Counted from the first letter of the stretch, positions 34,281 to 43,786 are shown. The stretch: DNA of 64,000 nt from an uncultured Acetatifactor sp. (GCF_910585425.1 NZ_CAJUCP010000002.1:106886-170885); one strand, 5' to 3'. Translations and numbers: made by a program. Notes: generated from the sequence alone by a model not told the origin.

Positions 34281-35063
34281 CTACAGCACCCCCAGCCAGT
34301 CCAGAGCATTCCAGATGCCGTCCTCCATCACGTCCGTGGTCACATAGTCCGCCAAATCCCTGATGCCCTGCGTGGCATTGCCCATGGCGATGGCAGTCCC
34401 GGCGCGCTGCAGCATCTCCAGGTCATTGCTGCTGTCGCCCACGGCCACCGTGTCCGCCATGGGAATCCCCAGGGCCTCCGCCAGCTCCTCCATGGCAAGG
34501 CCTTTGGAGCAGCCCGCGGGTATCACCTCCCAGAAGCCCCGGTCCCTGTCGATAAAGTCCAGCTCCTCCGCGAACTCCTGCCGGAAGCCCTCCAGCCTGG
34601 AATCCTCGTCCACATACATAAATAGCTTGTCGAAGCGTCCGCAGGCCTCTTCCCATGCCCCGTACTTTCTGCGATACCGCACTCCCATATGATGGCGGAA
34701 GACATCTGTTCGGATTTCCGATAAATTCTTACTGTAATTTTCTTCACTCCCCTCCAGAAGGGCATCGATGCCGCAGCGATCCAGCGCCTCCATGATCCGG
34801 CGGCCCTGCTCCATGGAAAATGTCCTGTGCCAGAGGACTTCCCCCCGATACCGGGCCATACTGCCGCATCCCAGCAGATACCCGTCAAAATCCGCCTGCC
34901 CCGGAAGCCAGTCTGCCACCAGCCTCCATGTCCTGCCCGTATTGACCATGCAGATGTGGCCGTTGTCCCTTGCTTTTCCTATGGCTTCCTTCGTGCTCTG
35001 TGCCAGAACCTGTCCCTTATCGCCGATCAGCGTCCCATCCACGTCGAAAAATATCAGCTTCAT
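34281..35063 (-). CDS. Cof-type HAD phosphatase
   Basis: A 260-residue haloacid dehalogenase family protein. Motif I is IFFDVDGTLIGDKG. The C-terminal motif IV is DTVAVGDSSNDLEMLQRAG, preceded by the conserved lysine in AGCSKGLAMEELA. A C2-type cap lies between. Such enzymes dephosphorylate sugar phosphates or cofactors such as FMN/PLP; the substrate is not predictable. It starts behind GAGGCAGCGGAGG. Confidence 0.94.
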   Translation of the reverse strand: MKLIFFDVDGTLIGDKGQVLAQSTKEAIGKARDNGHICMVNTGRTWRLVADWLPGQADFDGYLLGCGSMARYRGEVLWHRTFSMEQGRRIMEALDRCGIDALLEGSEENYSKNLSEIRTDVFRHHMGVRYRRKYGAWEEACGRFDKLFMYVDEDSRLEGFRQEFAEELDFIDRDRGFWEVIPAGCSKGLAMEELAEALGIPMADTVAVGDSSNDLEMLQRAGTAIAMGNATQGIRDLADYVTTDVMEDGIWNALDWLGVL

Positions 35064-35106
35064 CCTCCGCTGCCTCCCTGTACTTTTAGGCTATATAAAC
35101 GGCATT

Positions 35107-35207
35107 TATACTGCACACCGGTTAAATTTGCAGTACAACCCGACTGCAGACCGCCAGCTAAGCACTTTCCCGGAGACACCACTGTAAATCTGGCGGTCTG
35201 CAGTATA
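35107..35207. mobile_element. Family A palindromic repeat, copy 2 (101 bp)
   Basis: It has the same TATACTGC/GCAGTATA ends and the internal palindrome ACTGCAGACCGCCA / TGGCGGTCTGCAGT. It lies between the HAD phosphatase start and the end of the ABC permease gene. It is nearly colinear with copy 1, differing by substitutions and one base of length. Confidence 0.85.
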
Positions 35208-35353
35208 ATTCTTGCCAGCCGCATAGCACAGCAAGTCATGCCGTTTATCCGGTTTTTGAGCAAGATTTTATTGCCACATATATATTATAACGGATTCGGG
35301 AGGACCTGTCCACTGCTTCGCCGCGGATGCCAAAGCTGCCGCCCCCAATGGGC

Positions 35354-36943
35354 CTAATCCAGGCGGTAGGGAGGGCAGGGCTTTTTCCCGCCAAGGTCCA
35401 GGAGCCATGTCAGCAGCAGGAGCGCCCCCACAGTGGCCCCATACACGAAAACTGCCATCCCCTCCAGGACGAACAGGGCAATGATGGGCACTGCCGCCGA
35501 TACCAGCCCTATGACCACCATCACGAAGGCGGAGGCCCCCTGCTTCACCACCTTGACCTCGCTGTCCCAGTCGAAGACGGGGAATTTCTCGTTCACCGCT
35601 ATCCCCACCCTGGCGCCGAAGAGGATATAGGCCGCGGGCACCGCCAGCAGCCACACCGCCTCTGCCAGGCCCGGGCGCAGCGCCACGATCAGCGCCGCCT
35701 CAGACACCAGATAAAAGGGCAGGGCTACAATTAACTGCAGGTTCACCTTGCTCCAGATCAGCTCCCGCCTGCTCACCGGCAGGGTCTGGGTCATCCACCA
35801 GCTCTTCCCCTCCATGGACAGGGAGCAGGCGGTCAGAGGCATAATCACGGGCATGGCCCCCAGCAGCACAGGCAGCGTCCTGTCCACCGCCCCGGGCAGG
35901 CCCAGCAGCTGGTCCACAGCCTCCCTCCCCGCCAGGGCCACGCCCACGGCCAGCAGCACCATCATCAGCTCTCCTGTCAGCGTGTTCACCACATAGACGC
36001 TGGAGGCAAAATAGCGCCTCCACTCCCGCTCCACCAGGCTCCGCATGACGGATTTGGCCTGCAGCCGCTCCATCTGATAGTTCCCCCGGGCCTCCCTGGC
36101 GCTGAGCATCTGGCACACACGGCCGTAAAAGCGCCCCAGGATTTCCAGGAAAATCAGGAAGCACCCCAGGGACACCCCCAGGAACAGGAGCAGCCATGCC
36201 GCTTTCCCGGACACCATGGCCTCGGAGATCCAGATAGCCGGGGGATAGAGCCTGCCAATCTGACGCTCCATTTGCAGCGCCATCTCCTCCATCATGGCCC
36301 CGAGCTGGCTTTCGTCCAGTCTGCCCAGGCTCATGCTCCCCACCAGAACGACGCACATGAAAATCATGGTCAGCAGGATGGAGGCCAGGTTCCCCCGCTT
36401 CCATCTGCCCGCGATGCCCGCAATCAGGGCCCCCACCACAGAAGCCGCCGTCAGGGGCAGCAGGGGCAGGAAGAGGATGACGAAGAATCCGTAGAGATAA
36501 AAAGTAAGACCCGGCCTCTCCGCCACACCGTACACCGCCATTCCCGGCAGCATCACCACAAGCCCCAGCATCATATCCGTCAGGTACATGGACAGGAACC
36601 GGCTGACGATGATGCTCTTCGCCTCCACCGGCAGAGCCACCTGTTTTTCATAGGACCTCTGGTCAAAGAGCATAGGACCGGCCTTGGTCATGGTGAAAAA
36701 GAACGTCACCAGCGATACCAGCATGCCCAGAACAGCAGGGACGAAATACCCCATGCCTATGGATGTGAGCCCGTAGCTGGTCAGTCCCACATAGCCCGCC
36801 AGCATCAGAATCAGGAGCACCCAGAGCGCCCCCATGAGGCAGAAGCGGAGCTTCTTCTTTCCGTCTCTGGTATGGCGGAATTCGTTGAAGCCGAACATTC
36901 CGTACAGGGAAAGCTTTGTCAGTAGCCTAATCTGCCTTGTCAT
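35354..36943 (-). CDS. ABC-2-like exporter membrane subunit
   Basis: A 529-residue protein with about 12 hydrophobic segments and a conserved N-terminal block (MFGFNEFRHTRDGKKKLRFC) seen in multi-helix ABC permeases of Bacillota. It overlaps the 3' end of the ATPase gene by 17 bp (36927-36943), so the two form one operon and surely one transporter. The cargo is unknown: drug, lipid or peptide export are all possible. Confidence 0.85.
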   Translation of the reverse strand: MTRQIRLLTKLSLYGMFGFNEFRHTRDGKKKLRFCLMGALWVLLILMLAGYVGLTSYGLTSIGMGYFVPAVLGMLVSLVTFFFTMTKAGPMLFDQRSYEKQVALPVEAKSIIVSRFLSMYLTDMMLGLVVMLPGMAVYGVAERPGLTFYLYGFFVILFLPLLPLTAASVVGALIAGIAGRWKRGNLASILLTMIFMCVVLVGSMSLGRLDESQLGAMMEEMALQMERQIGRLYPPAIWISEAMVSGKAAWLLLFLGVSLGCFLIFLEILGRFYGRVCQMLSAREARGNYQMERLQAKSVMRSLVEREWRRYFASSVYVVNTLTGELMMVLLAVGVALAGREAVDQLLGLPGAVDRTLPVLLGAMPVIMPLTACSLSMEGKSWWMTQTLPVSRRELIWSKVNLQLIVALPFYLVSEAALIVALRPGLAEAVWLLAVPAAYILFGARVGIAVNEKFPVFDWDSEVKVVKQGASAFVMVVIGLVSAAVPIIALFVLEGMAVFVYGATVGALLLLTWLLDLGGKKPCPPYRLD

Positions 36944-37649
36944 GATGGGTCACCTCCATAAATACGTCTTCCAGGGATTTGTCTCTGGTGAGCTCCTTTG
37001 TGTCGCCCTCCACGATCAGCTTTCCGCCGGAGATCACCGCGATGCGGTTGCAGAGTTTCTCCGCCACCTCCAGCACATGGGTGGAGAAGAAGATGGCGCT
37101 GCCCTTTTCGCAGAAGGCATGCATCTTGCGCTTCAGCAGCAGGGAGGCCTCCGGATCCAGCCCCACGAAGGGCTCATCCAGCACCAGGAGCTTGGGCTCG
37201 TGAATCAGCGCCCCCGTGAGGGCCAGCTTCTGCCGCATGCCGTGGGAGTAGGTGGACACCAGGTCTCCCAGTACGGAATAGATGCCGAAGTCCTCCGCCT
37301 CCCTGCGGATGCGCTCCTCCCGCTCCTTACCGGGCACCTGGTAGATGTCCGCCAGGAAGTTCAGGTACTGGATGCCCGTCAGGTACTCGTAGATGTCCGG
37401 GTTGTCGGGGATGTAGGCCATGGCTTTCTTACATTCAAGAGACTGGGTGCGCACGTCCTTGCCGTCCACACGGATCTCCCCCTTCTCGAAGTCATGGATG
37501 CCCACCACGGCCTTGATGGTAGTGGTCTTCCCGGCGCCATTGTGGCCGATGAAGCCGTAGATGTCCCCGGCCCGCACCGTCAGGGACAGATCGTCCACTG
37601 CGGTCTTGCCGCCTTTGTAGGTTTTTGTCAGGTTCTTGATTTCAAGCAT
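36927..37649 (-). CDS. ABC transporter ATP-binding protein
   Basis: A 240-residue ATPase. Walker A is GHNGAGKTT, the signature is YSHGMRQKLALTGA, Walker B is LLVLDEPFVGLDP, and the H-loop is FFSTHVLEVAE. It is of the CcmA/DrrA-like exporter type. It is the first gene of a two-gene operon with the membrane subunit. No regulator is adjacent. An AT-rich upstream stretch near 37740-37770 with ATATCA-type dyads probably holds the promoter. Confidence 0.96.
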   Translation of the reverse strand: MLEIKNLTKTYKGGKTAVDDLSLTVRAGDIYGFIGHNGAGKTTTIKAVVGIHDFEKGEIRVDGKDVRTQSLECKKAMAYIPDNPDIYEYLTGIQYLNFLADIYQVPGKEREERIRREAEDFGIYSVLGDLVSTYSHGMRQKLALTGALIHEPKLLVLDEPFVGLDPEASLLLKRKMHAFCEKGSAIFFSTHVLEVAEKLCNRIAVISGGKLIVEGDTKELTRDKSLEDVFMEVTHHDKAD

Positions 37650-37822
37650 TGTCCGTTTCCTCCTGTCACTCCCGCTCCTCTGTCGCCCACGGCAGTATTC
37701 CTGCCATGTCTTCCGGCCTTCATATGTTTTTTGTTTCTGATTGATATCACTATAATATCACTTTTATATGAACTGCGCAAGTGTTTTGTGTAAAAAACAG
37801 GCTGAATTTGCCCAATTCTATT

Positions 37823-37912
37823 TATACTGCGCACCGGTGCAACCCGACTGCAGACCGCCAGCCAAGTACTTTCCCAGCGACACCACTGTAAATCCTGGCG
37901 GTCTGCAGTATA
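37823..37912. mobile_element. Family A palindromic repeat, copy 3 (90 bp, internal deletion)
   Basis: Ends TATACTGC (37823-37830) and GCAGTATA (37905-37912). It matches copies 1 and 2 but lacks about 11 bp after GCACCGGT. It lies between the ABC ATPase and the divergent DUF5700-like gene. Confidence 0.85.
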
Positions 37913-38007
37913 AATAGCAGCGCATGAAAAGGTTGCAAACCGGCCCCGGCTCCTGTATACTGAGAATACGATATCCGCAAAACGACAAGATTACGGAGGA
38001 ACCGGCA

Positions 38008-39009
38008 ATGAGACTAAGGACATCCAGCATCCCCCTGATGCTGGAATATGTGGCGAAATCCGGCATGGGGCAGGAAGATCCACAGGCTGCGGCCGACATC
38101 TTAGGCCATGAGGACTATCTCTTTGAGGCCAGAAGATACGGCCTGGACTCCAGGGAGCCTCTTGTGTCCTATTTCGCCCGCTTCAGGACCATCGCCCCGG
38201 AGGACATTCCCGAACTGAGCCCTGACCGCAGGACGGCCCTGCGGGACAGACATGGGCTGTGGCTGGACTGCGCCGCCCACCCGCAGAAGTACCGTGACAG
38301 ATACCGCAGGCTCATGGGCATGCTGACAGAGGAGAATCTGCGAAACCTCCAGGACAGGCTCCGGGCCGCTTTCCCCGGCGATGTGGACTTGGATGACACG
38401 GATGTAGTCTCCACCCTCAGCTTCGGCCCTTCTTTCGGCTATGTGCATGAGAATGCGCTGCACCTGGATCTGTTCGGCGTCGAGACATACTGCGCCATGG
38501 AAGAGCTGCCCTATGTCATCCTGCACGAGATGCACCATCTGCAGACAATGAAGCTGGTGGGCAGCTATCATTCCTTTACCGAAAAATTCAGCGCTCTTGA
38601 GCGGTACATCTTCCGCTTCACCGGCGAGGGGATGGCCATAAAGTTCTGCAACAATGCGGAAGGAATACTATCCAAAAGGATGAACCCCGGCCTGGATGCC
38701 AATATCGGCATTCCGGCCATGGCCATCCTCAACAGGCATTTTCCGGAACACCTCGCCCTTTTTCAGGACACTGTCAGAAGGCTTGAAGGCGGCCTGATTT
38801 CGGAGAAGGAGATCGACGAGCAGTTCAGGACATACTGGTGGAATCCACACCTCTATCCGGAAGAATCGGCATCTCTGGAACAGACGCCTATCTACAGCTT
38901 TGGGAACGAGCTCTTCGGGAGCATTTATGATGCCTTGGGCCTGGACGTGATGTTCCAGTGCTTCTACCATCCGTGCAAAACACTGGAGCATTTCAGGCCT
39001 TTGGGGTGA
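38008..39009 (+). CDS. DUF5700-like putative zinc peptidase
   Basis: A 333-residue protein. The gluzincin motif HEMHH is in YVILHEMHHLQTMKLVG, and a downstream Glu-containing helix (FTGEGMAIKFC) could give the third zinc ligand. There is no signal peptide. The start at 38008 follows GGAGGAACC; an upstream extension to 37924 has no ribosome binding site. The methyltransferase gene follows 39 bp downstream, so the two are probably co-transcribed. The substrate is unknown. Confidence 0.75.
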   Translation: MRLRTSSIPLMLEYVAKSGMGQEDPQAAADILGHEDYLFEARRYGLDSREPLVSYFARFRTIAPEDIPELSPDRRTALRDRHGLWLDCAAHPQKYRDRYRRLMGMLTEENLRNLQDRLRAAFPGDVDLDDTDVVSTLSFGPSFGYVHENALHLDLFGVETYCAMEELPYVILHEMHHLQTMKLVGSYHSFTEKFSALERYIFRFTGEGMAIKFCNNAEGILSKRMNPGLDANIGIPAMAILNRHFPEHLALFQDTVRRLEGGLISEKEIDEQFRTYWWNPHLYPEESASLEQTPIYSFGNELFGSIYDALGLDVMFQCFYHPCKTLEHFRPLG

Positions 39010-39048
39010 TTGCCGGGCTTACGGCCCGGAAAGAAAGGAGAACAGCAA

Positions 39049-39816
39049 ATGGAACAGCAGACATCCGAGAACTACCGCGCCCAGAACAAGAAAGCCTGGG
39101 AATATTCCGCCTATGATTTCTGGATGACCCACTCCGGCCCGCCTGCCGAGAGGGCCAAAGAGGCCGTGGCGAATCCTCTGCGCATGCTGAAACAGTTTGC
39201 GGCCTACTTCGACCGCTATGAGGGCGTCCGTGTGGCCAATCTGTGCGGCTCCTGCGGGAAAAAGGCAGTTCCTCTGGCCCTGCTGGGCGCGGAGGTGACG
39301 GTATTCGACATTTCGGAGGACAACCGCAGATATGCCATGGAGTTCGCCGGGGCCGCGGGTGCGGATATCCGTTATGAAGTGTGCGATGTGTTGGAAATCG
39401 ACCCAGGGCGCTACGGCGGCTATTTTGACATAGTGTTCATGGAGGGCGGCATCCTGCACTATTTCCACGATATCGACCAGTTCATGAAGGTCTGCCATAC
39501 TCTGCTGAAGCCCGCCGGGAAGATGATCTGCAGCGATTTCCATCCCTTTACGAAAATCGCGGACCTCCTGGAACTGGAGCAGCCCTCCAGGGGGTATTTC
39601 GACACGGCTGTCTTCGAGGGGGAGATGGCCCATGCGCGGTTCTATGAGGAGCCTGTGCGGAGCCGGATGCCCAAATGCCTCTACCGGAAATATACCGTCA
39701 GCGAGATCATCAATTCCGTCATCGGCTGCGGCTTTGCGCTGGAGCGGTTCGACGAGCACCCGGCCTGGACCAACGACAGGGTGCCGGGGGAGTTCACTTT
39801 GGTGGCCAGGAAATGA
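39049..39816 (+). CDS. Class I SAM-dependent methyltransferase
   Basis: A 255-residue protein with a Rossmann-type core. The SAM-binding motif region is VANLCGSCGKKAVPLALLGA, followed by VTVFDISEDN (acidic end of strand 2) and then FDIVFMEGGILHYF. It is close to the small-molecule methyltransferases (Methyltransf_11/25). The start at 39049 follows GAAAGGAG. Its position after the peptidase-like gene suggests a shared transcript but not a defined pathway. Confidence 0.88.
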   Translation: MEQQTSENYRAQNKKAWEYSAYDFWMTHSGPPAERAKEAVANPLRMLKQFAAYFDRYEGVRVANLCGSCGKKAVPLALLGAEVTVFDISEDNRRYAMEFAGAAGADIRYEVCDVLEIDPGRYGGYFDIVFMEGGILHYFHDIDQFMKVCHTLLKPAGKMICSDFHPFTKIADLLELEQPSRGYFDTAVFEGEMAHARFYEEPVRSRMPKCLYRKYTVSEIINSVIGCGFALERFDEHPAWTNDRVPGEFTLVARK

Positions 39817-39956
39817 GCAGCCCAGGCCTCCGTCCGGAAGTTCTGTGCGATATGACGGATGCCGTCACCGAGGACACCAGATTTACGGAACAGCTAAAAG
39901 AGCCGATAAGACCCTGATATGTCACAGGCAGCTTTGTCTGTTGCGCAAAAAAGATT

Positions 39957-40011
39957 TGCCTGTCTGGCGTATGTCAGGAATCCACCCATTCCTTCATTCC
40001 GCAGACAGGCA
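39957..40011. repeat. 10-bp inverted repeat in the gap after the methyltransferase gene
   Basis: TGCCTGTCTG (39957-39966) and CAGACAGGCA (40002-40011) enclose 35 bases. They lie in the 262-bp stretch 39817-40078, in which I see no gene. It could terminate transcription from either side, but there is no clear T-run. Confidence 0.5.
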
Positions 40012-40078
40012 TATCATTCATTCAAGCAATAGAGCCCCTATCATCAGGCCTCTGTTCCCGCCAGAACAGCAATGTCCC

Positions 40079-40264
40079 TTACCCTTTCGCCCGTTCCACC
40101 CAGGCCTCCCGTCTGGGGTCGGCCTTGACCTGGGAATCGTCCGGGTCGCGCCATATGGGCCAGTCCTCCGGCTGCTTTTCCACCCTGCAGCTGAGCCCCA
40201 GGCACTTTCGTCTCTGCCGGGAGCCGCCTCCAGGGCCTTCCCGTGTTCGTATGTCTTGACTCAT
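40079..40264 (-). CDS. Possible small basic protein, 61 residues
   Basis: The frame starts 5 bp after the stop codon of the DJ-1-like gene, which would allow coupled translation. The product, MSQDIRTREGPGGGSRQRRK onward, is rich in Arg, Gly and Asp, with no membrane segment. There is only a weak TTAGG as ribosome binding site. I do not recognise a family; it may be spurious. Confidence 0.35.
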   Translation of the reverse strand: MSQDIRTREGPGGGSRQRRKCLGLSCRVEKQPEDWPIWRDPDDSQVKADPRREAWVERAKG

Positions 40265-40269
40265 GCAGC

Positions 40270-40905
40270 CTAACCGGTATAAGCCTTCAATTCCTCCAGA
40301 AATTCCTGATATTCCTCATCAGACCAGTAGAATGTCAGCTCTTCTTCCGTAAAGTCTTCCGGCTTGTCGCGCATGAACTCCTTCCCGATATCATACCCGA
40401 ACCTGCGCAGCACGGCTTCGGCAAATTCCCTGAAGAACATGCCCACAGCGGTTATTACATTTCCGTCTTCAACCACTCCCTTGTGTATGAAATTATCTTT
40501 TTCCACAAACGCAAAAGTGTCTGCCATCTGCATGAAATACCCCGAGGTGAACTTCCTGCCGTTTAGGATTCCCGCTTTAGACAGCAAAATCGGAGCGGAA
40601 GAAACAGCCGCGAATACGATGTCCGACTGCATTCCGCCCCTGAGGAAATCAATCAGCCCATCATCGAACAGCGCAGGCAGCGGGTTGACTGTCCCCGGCA
40701 GAATCACGCAGTCGTAATCTGTTATCCTCGCTTCTGCCGTTGTCCTGGTGGGGAGGACACGCAAACCCTCCTCGCTTACATATTCCTTCTTTTCGCTTGC
40801 GATAAAGTCGATCTTCTCACCGAACCAGATCGTGAGCGCAGATGTAAGACAGGTTATCTCCTGCAAAGAGAAGTCCGGATATAATAAAACCGCGAATTTC
40901 CTCAT
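40270..40905 (-). CDS. DJ-1/PfpI family protein with serine in the nucleophile position
   Basis: A 211-residue protein. MRKFAVLLYPDFSLQEITCL is the N-terminal strand-helix of the family, and CVILPGTVNPLPAL follows. At the nucleophile elbow the sequence is FAAVSSAPILLSKAGIL. In most family members a cysteine stands before the A-P/G-P turn; here it is serine, so the usual cysteine chemistry may be lost. The start at 40905 follows GGAGGAAAAA. It is the penultimate frame of the polyamine gene run (48 bp after the DUF5655 gene). Function unknown. Confidence 0.85.
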   Translation of the reverse strand: MRKFAVLLYPDFSLQEITCLTSALTIWFGEKIDFIASEKKEYVSEEGLRVLPTRTTAEARITDYDCVILPGTVNPLPALFDDGLIDFLRGGMQSDIVFAAVSSAPILLSKAGILNGRKFTSGYFMQMADTFAFVEKDNFIHKGVVEDGNVITAVGMFFREFAEAVLRRFGYDIGKEFMRDKPEDFTEEELTFYWSDEEYQEFLEELKAYTG

Positions 40906-40952
40906 CCCTTTTTCCTCCATTCCTTTTCCCCATTCCTTTTCCCTCATCGTTT

Positions 40953-41342
40953 TCAGCTCATCCGCCGTTTCCGCGCCGCAAACTCCGCGGCCTCCCTCAC
41001 CCAGCCCATCAGCTCCCCGTCGATCTCCGCCTCCCTGGAGATCAGGACATGATGGGTCCAGCGGTTGGGATAGGGCTCCACTGCCCCGTCGATGCGGGGG
41101 GATTGCACCTGATGCCCCAGCCCGAAGGTGACGACGATATAGTGCTGCGGCCGCTCCTTCGCTTTCCGCACAGGCAGGAAGGACACAAAGGCGAAGTTAT
41201 GGCCGTTGGAAAATGCGATTTGGGTCTTCTGCACCCTGACCTGCACCTGGCCGACCTCCGAAAACAGCTTTTCGGCGAAGTTCTGGTACAGCGCCAGGGC
41301 CTCCGGCTTTCCCTCAAAGAACATGAGCGTATCCTGATTCAT
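40953..41342 (-). CDS. DUF5655-like protein
   Basis: A 129-residue protein: FFEGKPEALALYQNFAEKLF, then VRVQKTQIAFSNGHNFAFVS, and a conserved HHVLI near the C-terminus. It is typical of short DUF5655 proteins that also occur at the C-terminus of predicted transport proteins. The frame extends far upstream, but the ATG at 41342 has GGGGAGG nine bases before it. It lies 53 bp after the carboxynorspermidine dehydrogenase. No function is known. Confidence 0.8.
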   Translation of the reverse strand: MNQDTLMFFEGKPEALALYQNFAEKLFSEVGQVQVRVQKTQIAFSNGHNFAFVSFLPVRKAKERPQHYIVVTFGLGHQVQSPRIDGAVEPYPNRWTHHVLISREAEIDGELMGWVREAAEFAARKRRMS

Positions 41343-41395
41343 GAAGCTGACCTCCCCGCTATTTTTAATCCAATGCCAGCAGGCATACTTATTGT

Positions 41396-42655
41396 CTAAT
41401 CCACCAGAACCGGATTCTCCTCCACCACCCAGGGCAGGCCGTACTCGTTCAGCGCCTCCATATAGGGATCCGGGTCGAACTCCTCCACATTGAACACGCC
41501 GGGTTTCTTCCAGACACCCTCCATCACCAGCATGGCCCCGATCATGGCGGGTACGCCGGTGGTGTAGGAGATGGCCTGGGAACCTAGCTCCCTGTAGCAT
41601 TCCTGATGGTCGCACACATTGTAGATGTAGACGGACTTCTCCTTCCCGTCCTTCACGCCCGTGAAGATGCAGCCGATATTCGTCTTGCCCACCGTCCTGG
41701 GGCCAAGGGAGGCAGGGTCCGGGAGCAGGGCCTTCAGGAACTGGATGGGCACGATCTCCCTGCCCTCGAATAGCACCGGATCCGTGCGCAGCATGCCTAC
41801 GTTCTCCAGGCATTTCATGTGGGTCAGGTAGCTTGTGCCGAAGGTCATGAAGAAGCGGATGCGCTTCACGCCGGGGATGTTCTTCGCCAGGGACTCGATC
41901 TCCTCATGGTGCAGCAGATACATCTCCTTCTTCCCCACCTGGGCGAAGTCGTACTCCCGTTTGATCTCCATGGGCTCCGTCTCCACCCAGCGGCCGTCCT
42001 CCCAGTAGGAGCCCTTGGCGGACACTTCCCGCAGATTGATCTCCGGGTTGAAGTTGGTGGCGAAGGGATAGCCGTGGTCGCCGCCATTGCAGTCCATGAT
42101 ATCGATATAGTGGATTTCGTCAAAATAATGCTTCAGGGCATAGGCGGAGAAGACGCTGGTCACGCCGGGATCGAAGCCGCTGCCCAGCAGGGCCGTGATT
42201 CCGGCCTTCTCGAAGCGCTCCCTGTAGGCCCACTGCCAGGAATAGTCGAAATATGCGGTAAAGCCCTCTTCTTTGCATCTTTTTTCGTACACAGCCCGCC
42301 AGGCAGGGTCTTCCGTGTCCTCCGCCTCGTAGTTAGCGGTGTCGATGTAGTCTACCTTGCAGGCCAGGCAGGCGTCCATGATGGTCAGGTCCTGGTAGGG
42401 CAGGGCCAGGTTCAGCACGGCCTTTGGCTGTTCCCTTTCTATCAGGGCGATCAGCTCCTCCACATTGTCCGCGTCCACCTGGGCGGTGGTGATCTTCGCC
42501 GCCGTGGCGCCCGCAAGCTTCTCCTTCAGGGCATCGCATTTGGACACCGTGCGGCTGGCGATGCAGATCTCCGAGAACACATCCGCCTTCTTCGCGCATT
42601 TCTGGATAGCCACGGCAGCCACGCCGCCGCAGCCGATTATCAGTATCTTAGCCAT
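41396..42655 (-). CDS. Carboxynorspermidine dehydrogenase (saccharopine dehydrogenase family)
   Basis: A 419-residue protein. The Rossmann nucleotide-binding loop is ILIIGCGGVAAVAIQKCA, followed by IASRTVSKCDALKEKL. LLGSGFDPGVTSVFSAYALK is characteristic of carboxy(nor)spermidine synthase. It reductively condenses putrescine or diaminopropane with aspartate semialdehyde to give carboxy(nor)spermidine, the substrate of NspC (25131-26318). The start at 42655 follows GGAGAG. It lies between speE and the DUF5655 gene. Confidence 0.94.
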   Translation of the reverse strand: MAKILIIGCGGVAAVAIQKCAKKADVFSEICIASRTVSKCDALKEKLAGATAAKITTAQVDADNVEELIALIEREQPKAVLNLALPYQDLTIMDACLACKVDYIDTANYEAEDTEDPAWRAVYEKRCKEEGFTAYFDYSWQWAYRERFEKAGITALLGSGFDPGVTSVFSAYALKHYFDEIHYIDIMDCNGGDHGYPFATNFNPEINLREVSAKGSYWEDGRWVETEPMEIKREYDFAQVGKKEMYLLHHEEIESLAKNIPGVKRIRFFMTFGTSYLTHMKCLENVGMLRTDPVLFEGREIVPIQFLKALLPDPASLGPRTVGKTNIGCIFTGVKDGKEKSVYIYNVCDHQECYRELGSQAISYTTGVPAMIGAMLVMEGVWKKPGVFNVEEFDPDPYMEALNEYGLPWVVEENPVLVD

Positions 42656-42811
42656 TTTCTTCTCTCCGTTTCTTCTTCCAATATTCCGATATGCTTCCTC
42701 TGCACCGGGGTACCAGTCCCGAACATGCTTCCTCACCGCAGCCTGTCTCCATACATCCTTTTTCTAATCAATCATGGCTGGGTTTGCATCAGCACGAAGC
42801 CTGCCCCTCTC

Positions 42812-43675
42812 TTACCCCTCGTGTATCTCCACCTTCCGCAGCAGCCGCTCCACATAGGCCGGCAGGCAGAAGGCACCCATGTGGAGCCTGGGCGTGTAAT
42901 ACCTGGTCTCGATCCCTCTCTCCAGCCAGCGCTCCCCGTCCAGGTCGTGGACCGGATGGTATCTCCTGGAGGCGAAGCCGAAGAGCCAGTGCCCTGAAGG
43001 GTAGGTGGGGATATGGGCCTGGTACACCCTGCTGATGGGAAAGCTCTCCACGATGCGCTTATGTGCCCGCATGCAGGCCTTGGCGTCCGCCTCGTAGAAG
43101 GGGCTCTCGTGCTGGTTCACCATGATGCCGTCCTCCCGCAGGGCCTTGTAGCAGTTCCCGTAGAATTCCTTGGTGAACAGCGCCTCCCCGGGCCCGAAGG
43201 GATCCGTGGAATCCACCACGATCAGGTCGTATTCATCGGCCCCTCGCCGCACGAACTTCATGCCGTCCTCATAGTAGATGTGGACCCGGCTGTCCTCCAG
43301 GCCGCAGGAGACTCCCGGCAGATACTGTCTGCATACCGTCACCACCTGCTCGTCGATTTCCGCCAGGTCGATCCGCTCCACCTCCGGGTACTTCACCAGC
43401 TCCCTGACGATGCCGCCGTCCCCGCCCCCGATGACCAGGACATTGCGCACCCGCGGGTGCACCGCCATGGGCACATGCACCATCATCTCGTGATAGATGA
43501 ATTCGTCCTTCTCCGTCAGCATCATGTAGCCGTCCAGCGTCAGGAACCGCCCGAACTCCGGGGACTCGAACACATCGATCCGCTGGAACCCGCTCTCCAC
43601 GCCGCATAGCTGCCTCTCCACCTTGATGGAAAGCTTTACATCCGGCGTATGCTGTTCCGAAAACCATAATTCCAT
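42812..43675 (-). CDS. speE: Spermidine synthase
   Basis: A 287-residue aminopropyltransferase. Motifs: LTLDGYMMLTEKDEFIYHEM, VLVIGGGDGGIVRELVKYP (dcSAM site), IVVDSTDPFGPGEALFTKEF and NQHESPF. It transfers aminopropyl from decarboxylated SAM to putrescine. The ATG at 43675 is chosen because AGGAGG is seven bases upstream; the GTG at 43681 is too close. It lies downstream of speA across a family B repeat. Confidence 0.97.
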   Translation of the reverse strand: MELWFSEQHTPDVKLSIKVERQLCGVESGFQRIDVFESPEFGRFLTLDGYMMLTEKDEFIYHEMMVHVPMAVHPRVRNVLVIGGGDGGIVRELVKYPEVERIDLAEIDEQVVTVCRQYLPGVSCGLEDSRVHIYYEDGMKFVRRGADEYDLIVVDSTDPFGPGEALFTKEFYGNCYKALREDGIMVNQHESPFYEADAKACMRAHKRIVESFPISRVYQAHIPTYPSGHWLFGFASRRYHPVHDLDGERWLERGIETRYYTPRLHMGAFCLPAYVERLLRKVEIHEG

Positions 43676-43786
43676 ACTCACACCTCCTTCGCGCTCAGGC
43701 GCGATTTACGCAACCGCCCCGCCATACCGCTCTGGGCGGAGCTCCTTCCCCTACTTTCCTCATGTCCTCACAGAGGTAAAAAAACA

